Shown: positions 1-12,900 of the stretch, in pieces
Position numbering within the stretch: position 1 is the stretch's first letter
Layout of the letters: the number at the start of each line of letters is the position of its first letter
DNA from: Eimeria necatrix
Lineage: Eukaryota > Apicomplexa > Conoidasida > Eucoccidiorida > Eimeriidae
Length of the DNA stretch: 64,000 nucleotides
Direction: 5' to 3'
Assembly (NCBI RefSeq): GCF_000499385.1
Contig: NW_013654699.1
Coordinates: 43,368-107,367, forward strand
Notes under the pieces: generated by a model
Database searches by the model: none
What the model saw: only the letters and a program-made list of their open reading frames with translations
Told to the model about the DNA's origin: nothing
Translations under genes and position numbers: made by a program

Positions 1-1032
1 AAAAATAAAACTATGTCGTAACAGTCACGAGGGTCCCCTCTATCCTGACTGTGGTCCTTGGAATGGGCTGTCAAAGCCCCCAAGGCGCTGAACACACTGT
101 CAGCTGAATGACAACCAAACGGCCACACGGAAAAGCCATACAACGGGCCATGGCACAAACGCTACCGTGACTGCAGGCCCTGAAGGCTCTCAAGCTCCTG
201 CTGTACATCGGGAGCCTCAGGTCAGCCCGCAGATTTATAGGAAACCCCGATTACACTGGGGGGGCAAGCACATAGTCAATGACGAGCATTATTATGTCCA
301 AACATAACTATGTATTCACGAGCCTCTATAGTTATTCTGTGATGCTTTCATATACGTGTTCCGTTTAACTAGTGTATAATGTTTTCACATAACGAATACA
401 GAAATCTGTACGTATAAAATCCACACTAAACGCTCCGACTTAGGTGTACATCATGCACACCTACCCATAAAAAACAATATGTTTATCTATTGATTTACTT
501 ATTGAGAGGCAACGCTTCATCGCTTGCACAGCTCACAGCTCTGTACATAAAATTAGACTTAACTGGGAGATAGCATTCCACCTCCTGCACGGCTCTGTAC
601 ATACAATTGAGCAACTCAGCAAAAATGCTACTGAGATATCCTCCAAAAGGCTCTCACTAAAGCTTATTAAACAGTTAGCAACCGACGGGTCAGCTCGGCC
701 AGATTTTGCAGAGATGCCTCCCCTCCAGCAGGATCCCCCTCACTACTGCGTTGGGGGACCCCATCCTTGCCTGAATCGCAGGCTGCTGTGCGGCGTCGCT
801 CAGCCCTGGAAAGTTCTCTGCAGCAGCACACAGCAAAGCACAATGGATCACGTTTCAGCCCACAGCACCGATTTCTTGAACCATAGCCCTGGAGCCCGGG
901 GCCCAAGCCTCCAATTACATTTCTCTGTGTAGTTTAGAGGCTAGAGTAGCCTGTGCTTGCATCTGTCTTGCTGTCCTTTTGCCCGTGTATCTACACTGCA
1001 CATGTGTCAGTCTTCTACGCATGCATTGTGGG
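1..1032. other. Non-coding flank, 3' of the OTU gene
   Basis: No coding chain could be supported here. Open frames are short and lack splice-linked partners or recognisable domains. The stretch is fairly AT-rich up to about base 660 and then becomes GC-richer as it approaches the OTU stop codon. It probably holds the 3' untranslated region of the minus-strand OTU gene and intergenic DNA. Confidence 0.5.
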
Positions 1033-1318
1033 CTACATCACCCCCCACCTTTGCAGTTTCTTTGCCTTTTTCAGTTCCGCCCGCTCCTTTTTAGTCATCC
1101 TTCCTTTTTTTGCCAACTGCTCCCGCTGCTGCTGCTTTTCTTGCTGCTGGGTCGAGCTTCCTGCCTTGGCATCAGCTGCAGCACTCTCGCCACCCCGAGC
1201 AACAGCAGCAGCCGCAGAAGCAGCAACAGCGGCGGCAGCATCTGGCCCTGCTTCTACCTCGACGACGGAGACTTCGCCTCCTGCTCCTGTTGTTGTCACT
1301 TTGAAACACGGCGAACCT

Positions 1319-1350
<32 letters not shown>

Positions 1351-3450
1351 CTCACCAGTAAGCCACAATCGAGCACAAGGCAGCAAGCGGATACGCAGTG
1401 AAGGAAGAGAGACCGCCCTCCTGCTGCTGCCGGTGCCTTTAATACTGCTACTCGTGCCGTTACTACTGCTGGCGTTGCTGGGCTGCAGCAATGGGGCGCG
1501 TTCTATTCTCAGTAGTGTGGGGCCCGCCCACACCCTGCATGGCAGCAAGACCTCTTTCGCTGCTACTACAGCTCCTTCTGGTGCCCCTGCTCCCTTTACC
1601 CTTGTTGCTTCTGCTGCTGCGTCTGCTGCAGTTGCTTCTGCCGTTGTTGCTGCTGCACCCTCTACTGGCTCGGCTCCATCGTTTCCGCCTGTTGCGGGCT
1701 GAGACAGGTCTTCCGGTGTTGCTGGAGCTTCTGTCGCTGCTGCTGGTGGCGCTGCCCTTGTATGCGCGGCTTCCAATGCTTCTGCTGCTGCTGCAGCTGT
1801 TGTAGTTAAGGGCGCCCTCCTGCGGCGAGGCGAAGGCGAAGCTGCGGCGGATTCTGCAGGTACTGCTGGCGCTGCTGGCGGAGGGTTCGTGCAGTTGTGG
1901 AGGCGCAAGCTGATGGAGTCGATGGAGAAAAGGCCATCTAAAGCAGCGCCGACACTGCCCGTACTGCCGTTGCCACTGTCTATCAGATTTCGGTGCAAGT
2001 AGACCTCAGAGGTGTTGCTGCTGCCTGGTGGCGGCTGCAGCACGGCCATTAACACGTTGGGGTGCGAGGCCCCGTCTTTAGGTGGCCCCCTACCATCGCC
2101 GTTGACTCCCTCAGAGTCTGCCTTGCTGCTCTCGTTGCTGCTGTCAGTGCTGCTAGTGCTGCTTCTGGAATCAGTAGAGGTGGCGACTCGCTGGCGCCTG
2201 CGGGGCCAGATGGCTGCGAGGCAGCTCCGGCCTCTGTGGCGAAGGGAATAGTTGGCCCTCAAGCGTGCTGCGCTCTGGCGGCTCTTGACGGGCTTCTCCT
2301 CTACCTCTTGTGCAGCTTCTGCTGCTAGAGGCGCATAGCGAAAAAGAGAGGGGCCGCCGAGGGGCCCCCACGAGTTCAGCTGCGCCGTTAGGGCCCCCCG
2401 CCGCCACGCAGCTCGACAGCAAGCAGCACAGGCCGGGCACAGGGGGCCCATGTTGGTCAGAGATGCCACTGCCCGGAGGGCCTCCAACATTTTGTCCGGC
2501 GGGAGGCCCACGTATCTGCTGCTGCTGCAGCTGCTGCTGTTGATGGTTGCGCTGGGTTCATTTGCTGCTAGCTCCTGCAGTACTGCCGCCTCGTTTAATT
2601 GGAGTGTCTGTTCTATTGGGGGCCCTTCCTTTGTTGAGACTACTGAATTTTCTTGAGGGACGCCGTCTTCTCCCTGACCCTCCCAGCTGTCGCTATGGGC
2701 CTGCAGCTGCTGCAGCGTTAAAGTGCTGGGGGCCCCCTCGGGGGCCCCTTGCATCCTTAAGGAGTTGTAGTGCTGCATGTCAGGATGAAAAGCGAGTTGC
2801 AGACAGACTGCGGAAGGCCCAAAGTTCTGCATTTTCCATATGTCCCATTTGGGGGCCCCTCCGTCGTCTTGGGCGGCGTCCGCAGCCCCCCGTTCTCGCC
2901 GTGCGGCGGCAGAGGCCCCCGTCTTGCCCTTGCCGCTGCGGTGGGCCCCTCCTCCTTCTCCCCAGCCCTCTTCGGGAGCCACGTAAATGAGCAAGTTGAC
3001 TTTGTAGGCAAGAGAAATGGCCTGCAGCTCCAGCTGCCCACCCCAAGTGCCGTCTGTGGCCATGCGCTTCAAGTACTTGTTGAAGGGCTCCTCTTCAGTG
3101 TCTATGAAGCCTGAAAAGGATGATTCATGGCTCGACATGTAAGATACGGCAGCTGCCCTCACTGCTCGGTGCTGTGTCTGCTGACCATACAACTGGTCAG
3201 CAGCAGCACGAAACAGGCAGTTGCCGTCGGGCACAATGTGACGAAGAGATAAGCCAGCCGCCTTCAGGGCAGCAGAGAATGACATATCAGAGGACACAGG
3301 GGGCCCGCGGGGCTTGCGGTTGCCCCGAGACCCGCGAGACGGGCCCCTTAAATCCCCGCTGCGTCCCCATTCCCCGTCATCCGGCCCTGCCCCCGAGCCC
3401 TCTCCACAGCGCCGGAGAGAAAAGCTCGCTTTTTGTTTCTTCTTCCCCAT
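1033..3450 (-). CDS. OTU-domain cysteine protease (deubiquitinase)
   Basis: Single-exon protein of about 805 residues, predicted to remove ubiquitin from substrates. The OTU domain lies near the N-terminus. The catalytic loop reads PDGNCLFRAAADQL, giving the Asp and Cys of the OTU triad; the partner His is in HYNSLR about 190 residues later. Between them, GTWGGQLELQAISLAYKVN matches the central OTU core. The arrangement resembles OTUD3-like proteins. The C-terminal half is Ala, Ser and Gln-rich low complexity coded by (CAG)n on the sense strand, and the protein ends in a basic KKGRMTKKERAELKKAKK tail. I chose the ATG at 3450 (MGKKKQK) because conserved sequence follows closely; an in-frame ATG at 3762 would add about 104 residues of Ser/Leu/Phe-rich sequence with no recognisable domain. 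It is divergent from the Gln-rich gene downstream of 4.2 kb. Family is confident, the precise orthologue is not. Confidence 0.9.
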
Positions 3451-4214
3451 TGCCTCTGAAGCAACGGAAGAGAGAGAGAGAGGAACAGCGAGAAGAGAGA
3501 GAAAGAAACGAAGGGAGAGGAGAGACAACCGACTAAAGGGGAAGCACGGACAGCCTCTAGGGCTCGAAAGGAACAGCTTGAATGAAAGATGACTCAAATT
3601 GTGGTCGAAGGTCTGCAGCTTCGAAAATTGGTTTTGAAGTCTAGATCTCAGGAAAGTGAGCCTCAGCGCTTGCAGCGCAGAGCACCCGCTTGCCTGGCTT
3701 GCCTTCCCAGGCGTATCGAGAATGGAAATGCAAAGCCCAGAGAAGCTCTTGCGGCCTTCCATACGAATAAATTTATATAAGAGCTCAAAAAAACATATCA
3801 GACAAAAAAGCAGCGGCGCCTTTCTCTTCAGTCAGCGCCCCTACAGTTGGGGGCCCCCTAGCGGCTATCGGTTCTGAAGGGGGCCCCTTTGTCCCGCGCC
3901 CAGCGGCACTTCTTGCCTTATGAAGCTTTGTACACCCACATGCATTACTAGTTGGCCTCTTACAAATGCAAAAGGCCTTCTTCGAGTGGACGCTAAGCAG
4001 GGACCCCATCTTTTTATCGCTGGCGACCCACAGCAAGGGGCCTCAAGCCGGAAGAGAAGTCCTCGGGTGTTCTGCTTGGCCAGGCTTATTTAAGAAGCTC
4101 AGGGCCGTTTTCAGGGCACAGTTACCCACAGAGCACCAGCAAGAATAGGAACAGCAACGGCAGCAGCAAGCCTTCAGGGACGGCGGCCCCTCTATTGTAT
4201 ATTGTAATTCCCGC
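3451..4214. promoter_or_regulatory. Divergent intergenic region between OTU and Gln-rich genes
   Basis: About 760 bases separate the two head-to-head coding regions, so promoters and 5' untranslated regions of both must lie here. If the longer OTU start at 3762 is used, the shared region shrinks to about 450 bases. A purine-rich GAGAGA tract occurs at 3470-3530. No specific binding site can be named from sequence alone. Confidence 0.4.
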
Positions 4215-7200
4215 TTGCATCCACCTGAACGGCTTTACATGAGGCCCCCAGTAGCCTCTGGAGGAGGTGGTCCAGGGCCTCCGGGGCCCCAGGTCCCCTC
4301 CTTGGCAGCTGCAGTAGCAGCTGCTGGGCCGCAGCCGACCGCTTCCTCACCAGGGGCACCCCATTTGCCGTCCAGTGCGTCTTCAAGCGGCCGCTTATCT
4401 TTTGGGTCTCCCCATATTGTCATCTCTGCCTCTCCTTCGCCGAACTCTTCTCCCTCTCTCTCCGCCTTGCCCAACCCCTCAAACGCAGGCAGCGCAGGGG
4501 CACCAAGCGCATGCAGCTCCCCGTTGCCTCCACAACACAGGCCAGGAGCTCCTTCTGTGGGAAGGCCTTTGCAAGACTCTTCGAGAGAAACAAAAGGGTC
4601 ATTTCCCGGGGCGCCATCAGGGCCCCAACAGGAGGGTAGGGGGCTCTCCGATGGAGGATCGCTGGCTGCATATAAAGTACCCCTCTACAAAGATGGGTCT
4701 CTTGGTGAGGGCCTGTGGATAGTTGCGGGGGCCCTTCCAGCCACTGTGGCTGCCAGGGGGACCCTTCTCAAGTCGGTTCGCAAGCTCGTAGAGGGCACGC
4801 GGAGGGCTAAGGGGGGCCCCAGAGGGGGCCCCCAAGCCCTCGCCGCAGCCAAGGCTGATGCCCTTATGAGAAGACTTGATGCTCTCGCTGCACAAGAAGG
4901 GTAAGTCCCACGAGGATGGCCTGGAGTTTAGTCTCGGGCGAATTGCAGTGCTTGAAACTTCGGCTGTGGCCTAGGGTTCACTCACGTCTCAGGCTTACGC
5001 CTTCGGTTTTACAACTGAGCTCTCAGAAGTGAACTCTGCTGCGGTTTAGAGTTTGGGGTATATGCACTGAGGCTCACAGCCTGTAATGGAGGGCTTTTTT
5101 GCGGCCGCAGGGATGCACCGAAGCGCTCAAGAGCCCCCCGCAAGTCCGCAGCATCTGCTGCTGCTGCTGCTGCCACTCAGTCGCCGCAGCCGTCTGAGGG
5201 GGCATCCTCAGGGACTTCTGCCTCATCCGCAGCTGCAGGAGAAGATAATCGCTCAGGCGGGGGAGGAGGTGCCCAACAGGGTCGCAAGGATTTGGGTGCC
5301 CTTGACTTTTCTTTGGAGGCCTCAGAGTCTTTTGAGGAGCCCTTGCTGTTTTCCGTACCTCGCTTGGCTCCCTTGCAGAGGCAAATGCGGAAAGAGGAAG
5401 CCCAACCCAGCTTCAACTCCCAAGTTAGGCATGCACTTACAGCGGTGAGCTAGCGACAAACAGAAATGGCTAGCCACCAGCAAGGTTAGGTAGCTACAGA
5501 CATGGCTAATTAGCTGCTGGCCAGGCTAGCTAGCGACAGGCAGCCTGATATATGCCCAAAAAGACGGAAAGACGCATGTGCAGTTGGATAGGAAGAGCTA
5601 TTCCTGGCTATCCAGAGAAAAGACAGGCTAGCGAGGCACATGAAGGCTTCCTTTGCTATCTGTGGGCTCTTTGCTGCCTACATGGTCTCTAGCTTTCCAG
5701 CTGCAGCTGCGGATAGATTCTTAGCCTGCTCTTGATTGGTCATTTGGCTAGGTCGAGGGGCTTAGTTTGCTGCCTGGTAGGAAAGGAGCCGTGCAAGAAC
5801 ATCGCTCTTTTGCTTATTCAAGCTGCTGCTGTTGTTGCTGCTGCGGTTTTCTCTGCTGTTGCTTCTGCAGCAACTATGTCAGTCGGCGATGTGTCTCTTC
5901 GGGTCTGCGGACTCTCTCTTGGAGGAGCAGTCTAACCCCTGTTGGTCGAGGTCCCTCACTCCCGAAAGCCGCGGTGTGTGGCCCTCTGCCTCTTTCGACT
6001 TTCCTGGTTTCGTTTTATTGAACACAACCTTCACATAAATGTGCTGTGGGTCATCGCGAGGGTTTCCAGGGAATGGGAGCCATTTGCGCTTCAGGTATGG
6101 TGGGTTAGGTGTTTTCTGTTCTGTGTGCAGCAGCAGAGGTGCAGCGCCTCCTCAGTCGCTGTCTGTTCATGACGGGTCCCCCGACTTTTCTTCTTGAGCC
6201 TCCAAAGTCCCAAGAATGGGAGGACCCCCTAGCCTCACCAGAAACCACTCCTGCCCTGCCTGGGGAGGCTTCCCGTGTTCCACTCTCTGTTCTTCTCCAA
6301 CAGGAACCCTTCAGGTCCAGGCTGAGAGAAGATGTATATCTGTCGGTCGGTTCTAGCTCGGAGAACCAGCAGCATCAGCAGCCGCAGCACAAGAAGCAGC
6401 AGCAGTCTCAAACACAGCAGCAGCAGCAGCAGCAAGTAAAGCCTGCAGGCAGCACTTCAGCTGCTGGCGACGGCAACAAAGGCGCAGTAGAGGGAGAGGC
6501 TTGCGAGAAGAAGACGGAAGCCACGGCCGCCTCGCCCGCTTCAGAAAGCCCCGCAAAGCCCGACACACAGCCGACTGCCTATGAGGCCCTCTCAAACTGG
6601 TGCTCCTCAGACGAAGACGAAATGGGGGGCGGCTTGCCGTTTGGGGAGGCGGACAGTTACGCTGCGCTATATGCCCACCGTGGATTTTTCTCCTGGAGCC
6701 CCCCCACAGCCAGAGACCCTCTGGGCTTGGGCTTGGGGGCCTCGAAATTGCGCAGCGGGGGCTCTCCTGGGGAGCCGTCTGGCTTGGAGGAGCATATGGA
6801 TTTGCTGCTGGCTGCGCCTGAAGAACTGTCTGTTGCTGCTGCTGGTGACTGGCTGAGGAGGGCCCTGCGAGCCAGGAGACGCAGAGAGAGGCGACAGATG
6901 GCCCTCAGGGCCCTCACGCTAGACAGAGCAGCGGCAGCTGCTGAGGGACCGTCTGTTGCAGCAGCGCTGCAGCAACTCAGACCCCATGAGGTCATCGAGC
7001 TCAAGAGACTGCGCCAGATGCTGCAGCAGCAGCGCGCAATGGAAACTGCCAGGAAAAGGCACAGGCTGGCGGAGGCAGAGCAACAGCAGCAACAACGTCA
7101 GCATCAACAGAAGCAAGTGCGGCAACAACAGCAACAAGAACAGCAACACCAGTCTCAGCCTGAAGAGCAAGCCAAGCAACAGGAGCAAGCTCAGCAGTGG

Positions 7201-7525
7201 AAGGTCCCTGATGAAGAAGCACAGGTTCAGCAGCGGCACGTGGACCTCCAGATTCGGCAGCAGATGCAGCAACAACAGCTTCAACAGCAGCAGCAAGAGC
7301 AGAGCTCTCCTCAAGGCAAAAACCACCTTCAGCAACAGAAGCATCGCATCCAGCAAGAAGAAAAACAGCAACCTCAGCGTCCGCTACACCTGCAGCAGCA
7401 GGCACAACAGCAGCACACGTCTCAGCAAAATGCCTCGCAGCACCAGTTTAAGCAGCAGCAGATACAGCAGCAGCAGCTGCAACAGCAGCAAATACAACCG
7501 CAGCAACTGCACCAGCAGCAGGTGA

Positions 7526-7556
<31 letters not shown>

Positions 7557-8415
7557 GCAGCAACTGCAGCAGCAGGTGCAGCAACAGCAGCTGCAGCAGC
7601 AGGTGCAGCAACAGCAACTGCAGCAGCAGGTGCAGCAACAGCAGCTGCAGCAGCAGGTGCAGCAACAGCAACTGCAGCATCAGGTGCAGCAACAGCAGCA
7701 GCAGCAGCAGGTGCAGCAACAGCAACTGCAGCATCAGGTGCAGCAACAGCAGCTGCAGCAGCCGGTGCAGCAACAGCAGCTGCAGCAGCAGGCACAGAAA
7801 CAGCAACTACAGCAGCAGCAGCAACAACAAAATAAGCTGCAGCAGCAGGTGCAGCAGCAGCAGTTGCAGCAGCAGCAGCAGCAACAGCAGCTGCAGCAGC
7901 AGCAGTTGCAGCAGCAGCAGCTGCAGCAGCAGCAGTTGCAGCAGCAGCGGATGCAGCAGCAGCAGTTGCAACAGCAGCAGGTGCAGCAACAGCAGTTGCA
8001 GCAGCAGCGGATGCAACAGCAGCAGTTGCAACAGCAGCAGATGCAGCAGCAGCAGATGCAGCAGCAAGAGGTGCAACAGCAGCAACAGCAGATGCAGCAT
8101 CAGCAGATGCAGCAACAGCAGCTGCTTTTACAGCAGCAAATTGCGCGGCAGAATGCACAACAACCGCAGCACCATTCACCGCAACAGCAACTACTGCAAG
8201 CGCCGCAGCATCAACCAAGCCAGCAGGAGCAACATCTTTCGGAGCAGCACGATCAACAACGGCAGCAGCAACTGCAGATCCATTCACACCAACAGCACTT
8301 CATGCAGCGCGAAGAGCACTTGATGCACCACCAGCAACAGCTCTCGCAGCAGCAGCAGCAGCAGCTCGTGCAGCATCTGCTGCAGCAGCCGCCGCAACAG
8401 CAACTGCAGCAATAG
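4215..8415 (+). CDS. Glutamine-rich protein, four exons, function unknown
   Basis: Exons 4215-4900, 5111-5444, 5871-5973 and 6131-8415 join in phase to about 1135 residues. Exons 2 and 3 were inferred from GT-AG sites and phase. The N-terminal part is Pro, Ser, Gly and Ala-rich and ends in a basic Ala-rich helix (LKSVRKLVEGTRRAKGG). The middle has an acidic NWCSSDEDEMGGG stretch and a charged helical segment (WLRRALRARRRRERRQMALR, then HEVIELKRLRQMLQQQR). The last 450 or so residues are almost pure Gln with Leu, Val, Met and His spacers. The charged helix feeding into poly-Q suggests a coiled coil and self-association, perhaps a nuclear or RNA-related scaffold, but no domain is recognised. 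An upstream in-frame Met at 4215 is used; 4239 is an alternative. The antisense strand of the poly-Q region has long poly-Leu and poly-Ala frames that are artefacts of the repeat. Confidence 0.72.
5445..5870 (+). other. Intron with degenerate GGCTAGC repeats
   Basis: This inferred intron of the Gln-rich gene holds several copies of a GGCTAGC/AGCTAGCGACA-type word between 5446 and 5640. It ends in a sense-strand CTG-rich tract (5823-5870) that runs into the acceptor TTCTGCAG. No coding frame is supported in the repeat part. Confidence 0.5.
7021..8412 (+). repeat. Imperfect CAG/CAA tract encoding poly-glutamine
   Basis: CAG and CAA codons dominate about 1.4 kb of the last exon of the Gln-rich gene, interrupted by CTG, GTG, ATG and CAT codons. 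The reading frame is kept open throughout. Mixed CAG and CAA usage breaks the DNA repeat while keeping Gln, which argues for selection on the protein rather than a fresh expansion. Confidence 0.95.
7564..7806 (+). repeat. Nine tandem 27-bp units inside the poly-Q tract
   Basis: Nine consecutive 27-base units encode the nonapeptide L-Q-Q-Q-V-Q-Q-Q-Q with minor variants. In units 1 to 7 the ninth codon alternates CAG, CAA, CAG, CAA, so the true period there is a 54-base dimer. Units 5 and 7 share a CAT (His) at codon 3, which supports duplication of dimers. Leu and Val alternate at spacings of four and five residues. Confidence 0.9.
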
Positions 8416-9982
8416 CAGCTGCTTTTGGAGCAGCAACTAGAGCAATTGCAGAGAATACGTAGTAGTTCAAATGGCATTGGCAGAAGCAGCTGAAGCGGCA
8501 GAAGCCGTAGCAGTCGCAGCTGCAAAGAGATTTTGCCCGTAGGGTGGGCAGGAGGGGCAAGACAGTGGCCACATGACCTTCAGAATACGCGAGGGAAAGA
8601 GCAACAGCCGCGCGTCTCCCCTGCTGCTGGATCTGCACTGGATAACGCTTTGGTGGCAGCAGCAACAGCTGGGCCTGCAGCTGCAGCAGCAAACAAGGCA
8701 TGGTTACTGCACTGCTATTTCAGCAGGTGCATATCTGGAGGGAACCGTAGCTGTCCGTAAGGTGCTCTTGTGCGCTGTGCATAGCTAATCAGCTGGATAC
8801 AAAGCCAGTTAGGTAATGACTGGCAAGCATGTCGCCGGTGGTTTTGCTGCTCATTTTATTTTCAGATGTTTCTGTTTTATGTTCACTGTCTCTATATTTG
8901 CTTTTTCTTCGACGGGACAACAAATAGACGTGAGCTGACGCTGGTAAGGTGCCAGCTTCGTAGGTATTTTGGGCTCCAATTTTTCGGGCCCTTCCCGCAG
9001 CCCCCGCCTCCCCTAGAGGCCTCTGCATGCACAGCGGCTCTCTTTGTTCAGGAGCTTTGCTAGCATGCATTAGCTGAAAGGCAGACGGGACAGAGGCAAG
9101 CCAGCTGCCCCGCCATCTCTCCCCAGAATTGCGCGCTGCCCTGGGCCCTGTAGGATCCTATAGTGTTTGCTAAGAAGTGAGTATTCTTCTAAGGGGCCTC
9201 TCTGATGGTCACCAGCGCCTACGCGTTTCAAAAGAGATGTGTCCTGCCCCGGCCTCAAGGCTAGAGCAGCAGCAAGCTCCGAACGACTGCAATCTGAAGA
9301 CCAATAAGAAGCATCTATTTGCTATGTGCCAAACTAAGGAGGCTCCAAGAGGGCCTCTCTAAAGGGTTTTTCGCTGCCCTCATTAGCGTCCTTAAAAACT
9401 CACTGTCAGCTTATTGACAGACATGTGACTGAACTATAGGGAGTAGCACTGAACTGCAGGGTGTGCAGCACAGATGTCCAGGCTCTGAGGGCTCTTCACT
9501 CTGTAAGCTCCAAGCTCGCCATACCTTCCGTGGCCCACAGAGAAGACACAAACAGCTTTCTCGTAGACTGCTTTCCACACTAGTGAATTTGTTATTCAGT
9601 CGAGCAGCGTGTTGTTCAAAAGAATGAATTTAATCAGTTTTAGCTAAAGAGTTCGCTTTCCCTCAATGCCGCAGGTGGTAGTGCAGGTGTACAGGCACGC
9701 ACAGACGGAGCCCCTTGTTCCGGGCACCAGCTTGCAGGCACCACTTCCGTGCAACAGCCCTAGCTTCTAGAACGCCGCTGCCAGCAATCTTCCCCTCTGC
9801 GATCAAGTAGGCTTAGCAGGCCCCTTCCCTAGCCTTCTAGCGAGCATACTCTTGTTTGCAGCCAGAGGGCCAAGGGGTCTAGCTCTCGCGGAGCCATCTG
9901 ATCTCCACGAAAGTAGAAACAGATTCATGTAGCCTTTCCAGGCCACTTCCGAAGCCCCCAGCTACCGCCCATCAAAGGCCCC
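8416..9982. other. Convergent intergenic region
   Basis: About 1.57 kb lies between the stop of the Gln-rich gene and the stop of the NUP210-like gene. CAG triplets continue to about 8.7 kb beyond the Gln-rich stop codon, so part of this is probably 3' untranslated region or former coding sequence. From 8.8 kb onward no exon chain was found. Confidence 0.5.
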
Positions 9983-12900
9983 TCAATTGTCATAGAAACG
10001 GGTGGAGCTCTTCATGGTGGACGAGATACTGCAGGGGCCCCCGAGTAGCGGTTCCTCTGCTTTCCAGTCCCCATTGGGCTGCAATGTATACGCTGGGGCC
10101 CCTTCTCCCATCGATTTCATGAGTTGAACTGAAGGGCCGTCGTACTTGGCCCACGCTGCCTTTCCCGCGCGGGTACGGTAAGGTCCTTTTTCATCTCGTC
10201 TGGGGCTGCCAATAAGGGTCGGGGAGCTCCCACTGCCGTCCTTTTTACCTTTGGGGGCGTTGAAGGACCCCGAAGACCCACAAAAAAGCCAGAAACCAAT
10301 GGCCCCCAGGCAGGCAACGAGAGAAAACACCAGCAAGGGAGGAGCTGCCATCTCGCTAAACCCTGGGGCTGCTTCTTCTCCATCATCGTCCAGCCCAGTT
10401 GTTACTCTCTGGGATGTCCGCACACCCGAGCTGTTAAGCACCACTAGCAGCCTCGACCCGCCAGAAGGGTTTTCAATTACCACTTCGGTGCGCACAGGGG
10501 CTCTCCAATTCAAGATAATTGCCTGCCTGCTGGCGTCTGCTGCATCACCTGCAGCAACAGCAGCTGCTGCGCTGCCTTCAAGGCTTGGGCTGAGACGCAG
10601 TGTAAGCAGGGGACCCTGGCGGTGCATCTCGAGAGCAAAGGAGTTGTCAGATATCCGCACCGTCGGCACATTTACGCCCAAAACAGGGAACACGTGCAGC
10701 TCCAATGGCCACTTGCTGCTGGCGCCGCTGCTGCTGCTGCTGCTGCTGACCGAGGGAATGGCCACAAGACGACCGCCGCTGCTACTGGCCACAGCTTTGA
10801 AAGCCAGTTTCTGCACTGCCGGCTTTATGCGAATCGTGGCGTCTACGGACGGGTCGGTAGTAACAAATTGCCCTGGGTAATCTTCGTTCTCTAATAGCCG
10901 AAGAGGAATAGCGATCGGCCAGCGCACACAGTGGGTCCAGAACACTTCCTGCTGATGCTGCTGTTGCCGCTGCTGCTCCTGCCGTAGGGCTAGAGCCGAG
11001 GACGGGCCGCTAAGTGAAACCAGCAGCGCCACAGGCCTGATTTCTGCCCCGACCTGATCTGCAGAACCATCTTGCTGCTGGTTTTTAATTCTAACTTGGT
11101 GCAGTGCCTCGCACTGTGCAGTGGCAGCTGGCAAGGTAGTTGAGTCAAGCCTCGCCATCTTTTCCGAAGTGTACGTCCACCGCGTAGCCTCTCTCTGCTG
11201 CAGCACACGCTGCACTTCCTGGACGCTTAAGCGCTGCCTCTCCCTCACAATGCACAGAGGCTCCGCCGAGGGGCTCCAGCCAACTGGAGCCCCTGATGGC
11301 CTCTCAATAACGGGCCTCGACAGACCTTCTACTGTGTACAGACGGGACAGGAGGCGGTCCGATAGCCGACAGTGGACAGACAGCCGGGAATGAAATGCTG
11401 GAGACACAAATGGGGTGTCCTGCCATTCTCGCTTCTGCTGTTCGTGATAATGGCGTGTGGCGATTCCTCCTACAGCGGTAAGGGCTTGCATGCGGAAAAA
11501 GAGAAATAAAGAACCCCCTGTATTCCCTGTAAGGCAGCGCGGCAGCTCCAAGTTCTCGGCGTCGACCCACTGCTGCTGCTGCTGCTTCTCCTGCTGCTGC
11601 CAAACAGACTCCCCAGCATCACACGAAGCTTGGGCAAGAAGTCTAAATGGCCGGACGAAGCCAGCAGCTGCTGCTGTCGCTGAAACGTTGATGATCTCTG
11701 CTGCAGCAGTCGTCGTCCCTTGCTGCACCAGCTGCACCACTGGGGCAGGTCTCGCGGCAACCGCAGCAACTGGGCCTCCAATCCCCGACATGCAATTTGC
11801 TAGCCCCATAATAACCAGGGAAGAGGGGTCTGAAGATCTCAAGGTTCCCATCCTGCGGCAACTCTTGCTGCTGCCGCTTCTGATTGACAAGCCTCCAAAG
11901 CCATTCTCCCATGAAAGGAAGGCAGCAAGGGGAAAGCTCCAAGAGGGGCAGCAGCTGCCTGCACCTGAAACTCGAGGGCCAAGGAGAACAGATGCTGCGT
12001 GCTGGGCCTTTTGCCAGTCCCGCGCCAGGCCCATCCACAGCTGCTGCAGCAGCAGCAGCACGCCATCCACTCTCCACGCAGAAGGAAGTGAATCCAGTGT
12101 TGCTGCTTCAACTTCTAAAGAAATGGGCGCTGCTGCTGCTGCCTGCACTGTTCTGCCGACCGCCAGCTGCCTGGACACTGCTGCCGCTGCTGCAGTGGGC
12201 AGGTTAGGAATTCTGATGCCGGCTACAACAACAAAGGCTCCCTCTCCCGCCTCTGCTGCAGCTGCTTCGTCAGTAGCGCAGAAGAAAAACGAGTTCGTGG
12301 CCCCAACGTCACTTTCTGCTGCTGCTGCTGCTGCAGGGTTTTGGTGCAGTCTAAGGCTGTGCACCTCGACAGCAACCGGAGGCAGCGAGTTGTCTTGAGG
12401 CATCTCGTCAGCAGGCATTAGGGCCTCCACAAGAAGGCGCCTCACCTCCGTCGATAAGGGTGTGTGCAATCGGCGCAACAGCGCAGCAGCTGCCTCCTGA
12501 GACATGCACGTGGGCGCCCACTCTGCTGCTTCTGCAGCGGCGTCACTTGCTGCTGCTGCTGCTGCTGCTGCCGTTGCTGCCCCCCCTCCTGCGTCGCCGC
12601 GTGCGGGGCCTCGCCAGGCGCGCAGCGCGTGAAGTAGCGGCGGAGCCCTGAACGCAACTTGAAAGTGCAGGGCCGCCGAGGGCGGCAGAAGAGCTGGCGG
12701 AAGGCGAGCGCCCTGCAGGAGAGGAAGAGACGCACCTGGCAAAACGGCGAGCGGAGGCGGTTCCAGCAGGCCGTCAGTGATGTCCACACATGTGCGATAG
12801 GCAGCCCCCGGCCGCCCCCGTTGTTGCGCGTCTCTGCCGCTTTCCGCCGCCGCCCAATATACCCACACAGCAGCGCAGCCCCGCTGCAGCCCCTTTACGC

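Noticed and set aside
953..1702. Long plus-strand frames opposite the OTU gene
   Set aside because: They are Leu, Cys and Ala-rich readings of the antisense of (CAG)n coding sequence. The minus strand has a clear OTU catalytic domain.
6919..8287. Long minus-strand poly-Leu and poly-Ala frames across the poly-Q exon
   Set aside because: A CAG/CAA tract leaves several frames open on both strands. Only the plus-strand Gln frame connects to upstream exons in phase.
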